A stretch of 64,000 nucleotides of DNA from assembly GCF_000299575.1 (NCBI RefSeq), contig NZ_AMGO01000068.1, positions 1-64,000 on the forward strand, in the 5' to 3' direction. Both the position numbers and the translations under genes were made by a program. Position 1 is the first letter of the stretch. Every line of letters begins with the position of its first letter. The notes under the pieces were generated by a model. It worked only from the letters and a program-made list of their open reading frames with translations, was not told the origin of the DNA and ran no database searches. The stretch comes from Oceaniovalibus guishaninsula JLT2003. Lineage in GTDB: Bacteria; Pseudomonadota; Alphaproteobacteria; Rhodobacterales; Rhodobacteraceae. Of this stretch, positions 56,946-64,000 are shown piece by piece.

Positions 56946-57932
56946 TCAAGCGGCGGCCATGCGGTTCGATCGGTCGATCAGGTCGATGCCGAGCTGGTGG
57001 AAAAGATCCATGTAATCCAGCAGCACCCAGTTTTCCGCGATCCGTCCGCCGGCGCAGCGATAGAAATCCATCACCCGCAGCGTCAGCGCCCGCCCGGTCG
57101 CGGGCACGCCCAGATAGTCGCCCCGGTGGGTCATGGTCATCGACGGCCAGCCCGACACGGCGGCATAGTTCCCGTCGCCGATGCGGCAGTAATGGTTGCC
57201 GCCCTTGCGGTCGGGGAAGGCCGTCAGGAAGGGCGCGCGGTGGTCCTTGACGAAGCCCTTCCAGCGATAGTTCGACCCGATGCCGCCCGGTCCGTACCAC
57301 AGCATGTCCTCGTCCCAATAGCCCGTCGCGCCGGTCTGGTCGCGGCTTTCGAAGGTGGCGGGGTCGAAGGCGTGCAGATCGGCCAGCATGCCTTCGACCA
57401 CATCCAGGCTGCGGTCGCCGCCATCGGGGTCGGGCAGCACGCCGTCATGGGTGGCGGGGGCGGGAAACAGCATCTCGGTCCCCGAGACGGGGGGCAGGGG
57501 GAAGCGGCCCGCCTGACGCATCAGGTCGGGCAGGTCGAGGACGATACGCGACTGGACGATGCGCCCGTCCTCGATCCGGTGAAATTCGCCCGAACGCAGG
57601 AAGGCGAGGCGATCCGAGGGGCGCAGTCCGGCCAGCGGGGCGGCGAAGGTGCCGACGTAATGCGTCACGCTGGCGACCCATGCGCCGCCCGTCTGCCGCC
57701 GGTTCGCGCCACCGATGAAGATCTCGTCCCGCCGACGCATATGCGACAAGGCACGGCCCAGCGGGCGGATCAACCCGTCGATCGCCGCATCGCGCCCCCG
57801 GAACGTGCCGAACGGGTGAGAGGCGTCGACGACGACATCCTCGGCCAGGATATCGGCATCGATTCGGTCCGTTCCAGCCGTCCGCGCCAGGTCGATCAGT
57901 CCGTCGCGGATCGGTTTTCTGTAGTCGGGCAA
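56946..57932 (-). CDS. Tandem SnoaL/NTF2-like protein
   Basis: 328-aa protein with two SnoaL-like (polyketide-cyclase fold) halves, each about 130-150 aa. The first is around LAEDVVVDASHPFGTFRGRD. The second is around DQTGATGYWDEDMLWYGPGG then IGSNYRWKGFVKDHRAPFLT. The end RVMDFYRCAGGRIAENWVLL is typical of the fold. Start is TTG at 57932 with AGGAGG 8 bases upstream. Divergent from the ABC transporter at 58057, so it probably handles the transported compound. The reaction is unknown. Confidence 0.82.
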   Translation of the reverse strand: MPDYRKPIRDGLIDLARTAGTDRIDADILAEDVVVDASHPFGTFRGRDAAIDGLIRPLGRALSHMRRRDEIFIGGANRRQTGGAWVASVTHYVGTFAAPLAGLRPSDRLAFLRSGEFHRIEDGRIVQSRIVLDLPDLMRQAGRFPLPPVSGTEMLFPAPATHDGVLPDPDGGDRSLDVVEGMLADLHAFDPATFESRDQTGATGYWDEDMLWYGPGGIGSNYRWKGFVKDHRAPFLTAFPDRKGGNHYCRIGDGNYAAVSGWPSMTMTHRGDYLGVPATGRALTLRVMDFYRCAGGRIAENWVLLDYMDLFHQLGIDLIDRSNRMAAA

Positions 57933-57950
57933 GGCGCTTTCCTCCTCGGA

Positions 57951-58018
57951 TGCAATCGTGTGCAGAAAATGCTTGCCATAACGTAAAGCAGGATTCTAGG
58001 CTTATGCAATCGAGTGCA
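57951..58018. promoter_or_regulatory. Two LacI-type operator sites between the SnoaL gene and the ABC operon
   Basis: TGCAATCGTGTGCA (57951-57964) and TGCAATCGAGTGCA (58005-58018) are near-perfect versions of the LacI-family palindrome TGCAATCGATTGCA (two and one mismatches). They are 54 bp apart, about five helical turns, which would allow looping. Between them TTGCCA (57973-57978) and TAGGCT (57997-58002), 18 bp apart, could be the ABC promoter. No LacI gene is in the window. Confidence 0.6.
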
Positions 58019-58056
58019 CGGGTCGCCCCGGCCTCGGCATCTGCGGGAGGGCATGG

Positions 58057-59190
58057 ATGGCGAAGATCGAACTTCGGAACGTGTCGAAGCGCTGGGGCAG
58101 TTTCATCGGCGTGGACAGCTTCGACCTGACCATCGAGGACCGCGAGTTTCTCGTGCTGCTCGGCCCCTCGGGCTGCGGCAAGACCACGACGATGCGGATG
58201 ATCGCCGGGCTCGAGGATGCGACCGAAGGCGAGATCTGGATCGGCGACCGCAAGGTGAACGACCTGGACCCCAAGGACCGCGACGTGGCGATGGTGTTCC
58301 AGTCCTACGGCCTTTACCCCAACCTCAACGTCTATGAGAACATCCGCTTCCCGCTGAGGGTGCGCAAGGTTCCCGAGGGCGAGCATGACGAACGCGTGCG
58401 CCGGGCCAGCGCGATGGTCGAGCTTGACGATTTCCTGCACCGCAAGCCCGCCGAACTGTCGGGCGGCCAGCGGCAGCGCGTGGCGCTGGCGCGCGCCATC
58501 GTGCGGCGTCCGGCAGTGTTCCTGATGGACGAGCCGCTGTCGAACCTCGACGCCAAGCTGCGCGTCAGCACCCGCGCGCAGATCAAGAACCTGTCCCACG
58601 AACTGAAGGTCACGACCGTCTATGTGACGCACGACCAGATCGAGGCGATGACCCTGGCCGACCGCGTGGTGGTGATGAAGAAGGGCGTCGTGCAGCAGGT
58701 CGGCACCCCGACCGAGATCTACGACAACCCGGCCAACACCTTCGTCGCGGGCTTCATCGGCAGTCCGGCGATGAACCTGATGGACGGCACCGTGACGGGC
58801 GGCGTGTTCCAGGGGCGCGACGTGCGGATCGGCGGGCTGGATCACGCCGACGGCGACGTGACGCTGGGCTTTCGCGCCGAGGATGCCAGCGTCGCGGGGC
58901 CGGGCGAGGAGGCGCAGATCGCCGCGAAGCTCTATACGATCGAATTGCTGGGCGATGCGGTGATGCTGACCGTGCGCGCGGGCGGCGCGCTGGTCAGCGT
59001 CAAGGCGCCCAAGGATTTCCGCGCCGAGATCGGCGAGCCGGTGGGCTTTGTCGTGCCGACCGAATGCTGCCACCTTTACGACCGCAAAAGCGGTGAACGG
59101 ACCGGCGCGTGGCACCGGCCGCAGGGCGACGGCGTGCCGTCCGCATCGGATGCCGAACGCATCGCCACCACCCCGGCCGGCCCGATGTGA
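58057..59190 (+). CDS. Sugar-type ABC transporter ATP-binding protein (MalK/UgpC-like)
   Basis: 377-aa ATPase with C-terminal regulatory domain. Walker A LLGPSGCGKTTTMRMIAGLE, Q-loop VFQSYGLYPNLNVYENI, signature LSGGQRQRVALARAIVRRPA, Walker B LMDEPLSNLDAKLR and H-loop VYVTHDQIEAMTLADRVVVM are all canonical. Unlike the Glp pair it can form a symmetric dimer, and only one ATPase gene is present. First gene of an ABC operon under putative LacI-type control. Confidence 0.92.
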   Translation: MAKIELRNVSKRWGSFIGVDSFDLTIEDREFLVLLGPSGCGKTTTMRMIAGLEDATEGEIWIGDRKVNDLDPKDRDVAMVFQSYGLYPNLNVYENIRFPLRVRKVPEGEHDERVRRASAMVELDDFLHRKPAELSGGQRQRVALARAIVRRPAVFLMDEPLSNLDAKLRVSTRAQIKNLSHELKVTTVYVTHDQIEAMTLADRVVVMKKGVVQQVGTPTEIYDNPANTFVAGFIGSPAMNLMDGTVTGGVFQGRDVRIGGLDHADGDVTLGFRAEDASVAGPGEEAQIAAKLYTIELLGDAVMLTVRAGGALVSVKAPKDFRAEIGEPVGFVVPTECCHLYDRKSGERTGAWHRPQGDGVPSASDAERIATTPAGPM

Positions 59191-59248
59191 CGGGCCGCCG
59201 CAATCGCCCGGACGAGCGGGCATCCATGACCAACAGGGAGAGACGCAG

Positions 59249-60466
59249 ATGAGGACCACATTCGCCCTGGCCGCGACGGCCATCCTTGCGGGCAGCGCGG
59301 CGCAGGCCGATTGCGCCATCGAGAACGAGGTCGAGGTCAAGATCCTCGCCGCCGCGTTCGAGGCCTGGAAGGCCGTGACCGACGCGATGGCCGAATGCGG
59401 CAACGTGCAGGCCGAGCTGGACCAGCAGTTCCGCGTCAAGCAGCCGTCGGCCTTCGCCGCGAACCCCGCGCTCTATCAGGTGGGCGGCGTGTCGAACGGC
59501 ACGATCACCCCGCTTCTGAACGAAGGCACGATCCGGCCGCTGGACGATCTGGTCGAGAAATACGGCCAGCACCTCAAGCCCAACCAGCTGATCCGCATCG
59601 ACGGCAACATCATGGCCGTGGCGATGATGGTGAACACGTTCGAGCTGGCCTATCGTTCGGACCTGTTCGAGGAACACGGGATCGAGGTGCCGACCGATTA
59701 CGACGCACTGATCGCCGCGGCGGAAAAGCTGCAAGGTGCCGAGGGGATCGACTATCCGCTGGGCGCGATGACCAAGTCGGGCTGGGATCTGGCGCTGGAT
59801 TTCGTGAACCTTTTCCAAAGCTCGGGCAAGCCGCTGGTCAACGACGACAGCACCCCCAACGTGAACAACGAGACGGGCATCGCCACGCTGGAACTGATGA
59901 AGACGCTGAGCGGCTTCATGGACCCCGAATACCTGGTCAGCGATTCCACCTATGTCCAGCAGCAGATGCAGCAGAGCAAGATCGCGATGGCCAACATGTG
60001 GGCCAGCCGGGCGGGCGCCGTGGACGACGAGACCGAAAGCCAGGTCGTCGGCAAGGTCGAGACGGCGATGTCGCCCATCGCCCCCTTCGGCGACCGTCCG
60101 GTGGCGACGATCTGGTGGGACGGCATCGTGATCGCCAAGAACATCCCCGACGACGAGGCCGAGGCCGCGTTCCGCGTCGCCATGGAAGGCATGGATACCG
60201 AGATGGTCCAGGCCAACAACGACGCGGCGGTGTGGCTGATCGACGGTTATCAGCCGGGCCGTCTGGCGCAGGGGGCCATCGCCACGGCGACCCACGATCC
60301 CGCGCCGCTCAGCTATCCGTCCACGGTCGAGATGGGGCTGATGCACACCGCGCTCGGCAACGAGGTGTCGGCCTATCTGACCGGAAGCCGCAGCGCCGAA
60401 AGGACGCTGGAGGCGGTCGAGCAAAGCTATCTGACCGCCGCGCGCGAGGCGGGCGTTCTGAACTGA
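59249..60466 (+). CDS. ABC transporter solute-binding protein (sugar/polyol type)
   Basis: 405-aa extracellular solute-binding protein family 1. Signal peptide MRTTFALAATAILAGSAAQA then DCAIENEVEVKILAAAFEAW. Ligand-site stretches include NIMAVAMMVNTFELAYRSDL and KIAMANMWASRAGAVDDETE. Ribosome site AGGGAGAG. Solute not deducible. A strong hairpin follows it, as with the Liv receptor. Confidence 0.88.
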   Translation: MRTTFALAATAILAGSAAQADCAIENEVEVKILAAAFEAWKAVTDAMAECGNVQAELDQQFRVKQPSAFAANPALYQVGGVSNGTITPLLNEGTIRPLDDLVEKYGQHLKPNQLIRIDGNIMAVAMMVNTFELAYRSDLFEEHGIEVPTDYDALIAAAEKLQGAEGIDYPLGAMTKSGWDLALDFVNLFQSSGKPLVNDDSTPNVNNETGIATLELMKTLSGFMDPEYLVSDSTYVQQQMQQSKIAMANMWASRAGAVDDETESQVVGKVETAMSPIAPFGDRPVATIWWDGIVIAKNIPDDEAEAAFRVAMEGMDTEMVQANNDAAVWLIDGYQPGRLAQGAIATATHDPAPLSYPSTVEMGLMHTALGNEVSAYLTGSRSAERTLEAVEQSYLTAAREAGVLN

Positions 60467-60479
60467 CGCAGTCCGACCG

Positions 60480-60504
60480 GGCCGGGCGCATCGCGCGCCC
60501 GGCC
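60480..60504 (+). terminator. Attenuator-like hairpin after the receptor gene
   Basis: Perfect 10-bp stem GGCCGGGCGC (60480-60489) and GCGCCCGGCC (60495-60504) with loop ATCGC, 13 bases after the receptor stop, no T run. Likely 3' stabiliser or partial terminator giving more receptor than permease. Confidence 0.55.
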
Positions 60505-60536
60505 GCCCCGGCCCCAACGGAAAAAGGACGAAGCCC

Positions 60537-61559
60537 GTGAAATTCCGCACCTTCGCCGCCTTCGTCGGCCCGTCGGTCTTCATGATGGTGGTCTTCATCG
60601 CGCTGCCTTTGATCAGCGTCTTCGTCCAGTCGTTCCAGGTGACGCAGCCGGTGATCGAGCGGATCGAAGTCGAGACATGCTCGGCCGGGTTTTTGGAACA
60701 GACCTGCACCACGCGCGTCACGACCCGCCCGCTGCTGGACGAGAACGGCCAGCCGCAGACCACGACGGAATGGGTGGGGCTGGAAAGCTATGCCAACCTG
60801 CTGCAACTCGACCGGGTGAGGAACGCCATCGCCGCGGGCGTGCCGGAGCGGATCCTGCAAATCGACTTCTGGCAGGCGTTGCGGTTCACGCTGACCTTCA
60901 CGCTGCTGACGCTGCCGCTGGTGGTGGGGCTGGGGCTGGCCATCGCGCTGGCGGTCAACAACGCGGCGCGGTCGATCCGGGGGCAGGTGATCTTCGTGTC
61001 GCTGCTGCCCTTCATCATCACCCCGGTCATCGGCGCGCTGTCGATCCGCTGGCTGTTTTACGGCGACGGCATCGTGACATCGTGGCTGGAGGCGCTGATG
61101 GGCACCGACATCTCGGTCGCGGCAAACGGCTGGGCGATCGAGGCGCTGATGATGTTCTATCGCGTCTGGCACGTCGCGCCCTTCGCCTTCGTCATCTTCT
61201 ATGCCGGATTGCAGACGGTGAACCAGGACACCCTGGAATCCGCGATCATCGACGGCGCGAACCGCTGGGAGCGGCTGAAATTCGTCATCGTGCCGCATCT
61301 GATGCCGCTGATCGTGTTCATCGCGCTGATTCACCTGATGGACGCCTATCGCGCGTTCGAGGAAGTGGTCGGCTTTTCCAGCCAGGCGCAGCGGATCACG
61401 CTGCAATGGCTGACCTATGACCTGCTGCAACCCGACGATGCCGGCAACCGGTCGATCAGCCGGGCCAGCGCCTCGGCCATGCTGACGATGATCGGCATCG
61501 TCATCATCCTGCTGCCGCCGCTGCGCCGCACCTGGCGCGATCACAAGGGGGTTTCGTGA
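60537..61559 (+). CDS. ABC transporter permease 1 (MalF-type) with extended periplasmic loop
   Basis: 340-aa permease with a GTG start at 60537 after AAAAAGGA. Helix 1 SVFMMVVFIALPLISVFVQS is followed by an unusually long polar segment (about residues 38-95) with a Cys pair, EVETCSAGFLEQTCTTRVTT (C-x8-C). The remaining helices follow. EAA loop: DTLESAIIDGANRWERLKFV. The extra loop may hold a disulfide and contact the receptor. Confidence 0.88.
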   Translation: MKFRTFAAFVGPSVFMMVVFIALPLISVFVQSFQVTQPVIERIEVETCSAGFLEQTCTTRVTTRPLLDENGQPQTTTEWVGLESYANLLQLDRVRNAIAAGVPERILQIDFWQALRFTLTFTLLTLPLVVGLGLAIALAVNNAARSIRGQVIFVSLLPFIITPVIGALSIRWLFYGDGIVTSWLEALMGTDISVAANGWAIEALMMFYRVWHVAPFAFVIFYAGLQTVNQDTLESAIIDGANRWERLKFVIVPHLMPLIVFIALIHLMDAYRAFEEVVGFSSQAQRITLQWLTYDLLQPDDAGNRSISRASASAMLTMIGIVIILLPPLRRTWRDHKGVS

Positions 61560-62716
61560 TGGCAACCTCGCGCGCCCTGCGCCAGCCTGCATCCCTGCGC
61601 ATCGGATCGGCGGCGTTCCTGACCTTCTGGTGCCTGCTGGCGGCGTTCCCGCTGTTCTGGATCCTGGTGATGAGCTTCAAGTCGCCGGTGGATGCGTTCG
61701 ACGCCAGCGCGCTGGCGGTGATCTTCGGCCCCCGCACCATCGCCGAGGGCAAGGGCCTGAGCGTCATCGACATCGCGGTGGGGCTGGTCTTTCTCTACTT
61801 TGCGGTGCGCCTGGCCTTCACGCGGCTGCCGGGGCTGGTGTGGGCGCTGACGCCGCCGGAGCTGGCGGTTCTGGGGTGGCTGATCGGGTGCCTTGCCTAT
61901 GCGGCGGTGTTCGTGGTGCTGCTGTTCGGCGTGCTGCCCCCCGTCCTGGGCATCATCGACAGCGTCGCGGGGCCGCTGGGCCAGCCCGTTCTGGGGATGA
62001 CGACCGAACATTACCGCGCCGTCTGGGTCGAGAACGGGTTTTACCGCAACTTCATCAACTCGATGATCGTCACCGGCGGCGTCGTCACGATCAGCCTGAC
62101 GGTGGGCACGCTGGCGGGATACGGTCTGGCGCGGTCGGGGTCGAACCTGGCCTTCTGGCTGCTGATCGCGGCGCTGATCTTCCGCGCCCTGCCCCATTCG
62201 GTGCTGGTCGCGGGCTATCTGCCGGTCTTCATCAATTCGGCCGAGATCCTGCGCCCCATCCTCGGCGACGCGGCCCCCACGCTTTACGGCCAGCCCTTGG
62301 CGGTCATCATGGTGCTGGTGGCGATCAACCAGCCCTTCACGATCTGGATGCTGCGCAGTTTCTTCCAGTCCATCCCGATGGAGCTGGACGAGGCCGCGCG
62401 CGTCGATGGCTGCACCCATTTCCAGGCCTTCCGCCGCGTCATCATGCCGGTGATGTGGCCCGGCGTCATCACCACGGGGCTGTTCAGCTTCCTTCTGGGC
62501 TACAACGACTTTCTGGTGACTTCGCTGCTGCTGGATTCGCAGAACCAGACGATGGTTCCGGCCATAGCCGGCTATTTCAACCGCGAGACGACGACCACCG
62601 ATCAGGTCGAGGCGATCGCTGCCGCCGTCAGCATCACCGCGCCGCTGTTCCTGCTGGTCATGGTGTTCCAGCGCCAGATCGTCAGCGGGCTGACGGCGGG
62701 CGCGGTCAAGGGATGA
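61559..62716 (+). CDS. ABC transporter permease 2 (MalG-type) with inserted membrane helices
   Basis: 385-aa permease, about 100 aa longer than usual. After helix 1 (TFWCLLAAFPLFWILVMSFK) comes an insertion at about residues 48-150 with two further hydrophobic helices (VIDIAVGLVFLYFAVRLAFT and VLGWLIGCLAYAAVFVVLLF). The normal core then resumes at YRNFINSMIVTGGVVTISLT. EAA loop: IPMELDEAARVDGCTHFQAF. The start overlaps the previous stop; a GTG one codon earlier is possible. Confidence 0.88.
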   Translation: MATSRALRQPASLRIGSAAFLTFWCLLAAFPLFWILVMSFKSPVDAFDASALAVIFGPRTIAEGKGLSVIDIAVGLVFLYFAVRLAFTRLPGLVWALTPPELAVLGWLIGCLAYAAVFVVLLFGVLPPVLGIIDSVAGPLGQPVLGMTTEHYRAVWVENGFYRNFINSMIVTGGVVTISLTVGTLAGYGLARSGSNLAFWLLIAALIFRALPHSVLVAGYLPVFINSAEILRPILGDAAPTLYGQPLAVIMVLVAINQPFTIWMLRSFFQSIPMELDEAARVDGCTHFQAFRRVIMPVMWPGVITTGLFSFLLGYNDFLVTSLLLDSQNQTMVPAIAGYFNRETTTTDQVEAIAAAVSITAPLFLLVMVFQRQIVSGLTAGAVKG

Positions 62717-62730
62717 AAAGGGAGAGACGA

Positions 62731-63711
62731 ATGAGATACGCAACGATCCTTGGCGCGGGGCTGATCGCCGCCGCGACGGGCGCGCAGGCGGAAACCACCA
62801 TCCGCATCGGCCATGCCACGCCCGAAACGTCGCCCATCCATCAGGCGCTGACCTATTTCGAGGAGGAGCTGGAAAAGCGGTCGGACGGCGAGATGCAGGT
62901 CGAGATCTTTCCGGGCGGCCAGCTTGGCAGCGTGCAGGAGATGACCGAGCTGGTCCAGTCGGGCAACATCACCATGACCACCGGCGCGTCGGTGCTGCTG
63001 TCCTCGACCGTGGACCAGTTGGCGATCCTCGACCAGTTCCTGCTGTTCGACGATGTGGATCAGGCCCGCGCGGTGCTGGACGGCCCCGCCGGCGACGCGC
63101 TGAGCGCGGCGATGGAGGAACGCGGCCTGAAGAACATGGGCTTCATGGAGCTGGGGTTCCGCAGCTTCACCAACAGCCGCGCGCCGCTGGACAGCTATGA
63201 CGCCTTCGCGGGCCTGCGGATGCGGTCCGCCGACAACCCCATCGCCATCGCCGCCTGGCGGTCCGTCGATGCGGTGCCGGTACCGCTGGCCTGGGGCGAA
63301 ATCTATTCCTCGCTTCAGCAGGGGCTGATCGACGGGCAGGAAAGCGCGCTGAGTTCGATGGTGGTCGAACGGTTCTACGAGGTGCAGGATTACGTTTCGC
63401 TGACCGAACACATCTATTGGCCGGAATTGTGGCTGGCAGATCTGAACTGGTTCAACGGCCTGACCGAAGACGAACAGGCGCTGGTGATGGAGGTTGCCGC
63501 CGAGACGGTCGAGCGCCAGCGCCAGATCGCGGCCGACCTGAACGCCGCGACGCTGGAGCAGCTGAGGGCCGAGGGGGTGGAGGTCAACGAGCTGCCTGCC
63601 GAAGACAAGCAGAAGCTGGGCGAGACGATGAACGCCGCGATCGAGCCGGACATCCGCGCCAAGGTCGGCAATGCGTTCTACGACGACTTCATGTCCAACC
63701 TGAACCGCTGA
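62731..63711 (+). CDS. TRAP transporter solute-binding protein (DctP family)
   Basis: 326-aa periplasmic receptor. Signal peptide MRYATILGAGLIAAATGAQA then ETTIRIGHATPETSPIHQAL. Family core: EIFPGGQLGSVQEMTELVQS, the ligand arginine region FAGLRMRSADNPIAIAAWRS and SLQQGLIDGQESALSSMVVE. Start at 62731 after GGGAGAGACGA, only 14 bp after the ABC permease stop, so it looks co-transcribed with the ABC transporter. Followed by a DctQ gene. Confidence 0.92.
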   Translation: MRYATILGAGLIAAATGAQAETTIRIGHATPETSPIHQALTYFEEELEKRSDGEMQVEIFPGGQLGSVQEMTELVQSGNITMTTGASVLLSSTVDQLAILDQFLLFDDVDQARAVLDGPAGDALSAAMEERGLKNMGFMELGFRSFTNSRAPLDSYDAFAGLRMRSADNPIAIAAWRSVDAVPVPLAWGEIYSSLQQGLIDGQESALSSMVVERFYEVQDYVSLTEHIYWPELWLADLNWFNGLTEDEQALVMEVAAETVERQRQIAADLNAATLEQLRAEGVEVNELPAEDKQKLGETMNAAIEPDIRAKVGNAFYDDFMSNLNR

Positions 63712-63726
63712 CGGAAGGGCGAAGCG

Positions 63727-64000
63727 TTGCGCGCGTTGGAAAAATGGTTCGAACCGACAGTGATCGTCGCCATGCTGGGCGCGATCATCGTGCTGGTTTT
63801 CGCCGACGTGATCGCGCGCTTCGCCTTCTCGACTTCCATCGCCGTCGCGAACGAGCTGGCGCGCCTGTCCTTCGTCTGGATGATCTATTTCGGCGTCAGC
63901 TATGCCATCCGCGAACGCCGCCACATGCGGGTGACGGTGATCCTCGACATGCTGCCCCAAGGGCTGCGGCGCTGGGTCTTCGCATTGTCCGAGGCGGTGT
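63727..64000 (+). CDS. TRAP transporter small permease (DctQ family), 3' end outside window
   Basis: First 91 codons of a DctQ subunit. Start is TTG at 63727 with GGAAGGGCGAAG upstream; I read LRALEKWFEPTVIVAMLGAI then IVLVFADVIARFAFSTSIAV and ANELARLSFVWMIYFGVSYA. The RF-F and NELAR-SF pattern and two hydrophobic helices fit DctQ. The large permease should lie just beyond the window. Confidence 0.88.
   Translation, partial: MRALEKWFEPTVIVAMLGAIIVLVFADVIARFAFSTSIAVANELARLSFVWMIYFGVSYAIRERRHMRVTVILDMLPQGLRRWVFALSEAV

Overview
The window looks like part of a large extrachromosomal replicon (megaplasmid or chromid) of a high-GC alphaproteobacterium of the Rhodobacterales, most like the Paracoccus group. 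The evidence is uniformly GC-rich codon use with many ATGA/TGATG overlaps, a VPLPA-CTERM protein, TRAP transporters, a rhizobial-type GlpSTPQUV glycerol transporter, and a Rep_3-type replication initiator divergent from a parAB partition operon at 15.4-19.6 kb. No tRNA, rRNA, CRISPR array or insertion sequence was seen.

Layout. 1-7.6 kb: tyrosine/homogentisate catabolism (fahA partial, hmgA, a divergent MarR regulator, hppD) enclosing a TRAP transporter and a DUF2270 membrane protein. 7.6-15.4 kb: a five-gene leftward operon (GMC alcohol dehydrogenase, acyl-CoA ligase, aldehyde dehydrogenase, TetR regulator, secreted alkylsulfatase) that reads as a complete alkyl-sulfate-to-acyl-CoA pathway under one promoter with a TetR-type operator. 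15.4-19.7 kb: replication and partition, with a roughly 470 bp origin-like intergenic region. 19.7-24.8 kb: flavin amine oxidase, a DHA2-type exporter carrying a C-terminal MarR-like domain, three coupled small genes around a DUF488 gene, and a VPLPA-CTERM protein. 24.9-28.3 kb: a tight four-gene operon of unknown product (GT2 glycosyltransferase, divergent acyl-CoA dehydrogenase, PIG-L deacetylase, NodS-like methyltransferase).

28.3-44.8 kb: phenylacetate catabolism as two converging operons (thiolase-paaABCDE-ferritin-like protein-paaZ-paaY rightward; paaG-paaI-paaK-TetR leftward), each headed by a near-identical PaaR-type palindrome, followed by a complete Liv-type ABC transporter. paaF and paaH are not here. 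44.8-47.0 kb: CopZ-like chaperone, DUF411 protein, cupin and adenosine deaminase. 47.0-54.3 kb: DeoR repressor divergent from glpSTPQUV, interrupted between glpQ and glpU by a 49 % GC gene of unknown function. 54.3-56.9 kb: a decayed small gene, a RES/Xre toxin-antitoxin pair and a dihydrolipoyl-dehydrogenase-like flavoprotein. 56.9-64 kb: a tandem SnoaL-like protein divergent from a MalK/MalEFG-type ABC transporter and then a TRAP transporter that runs off the window.

The replicon therefore carries catabolic modules (tyrosine, alkyl sulfates, phenylacetate, glycerol, one unidentified solute) together with their uptake systems and local regulators. Operators could be read for several of them. 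The most promising unexplained items are the GT2/acyl-CoA dehydrogenase/PIG-L/NodS operon, the low-GC gene inside the glycerol operon, the transporter-MarR fusion and the extra ferritin-like protein in the paa operon.
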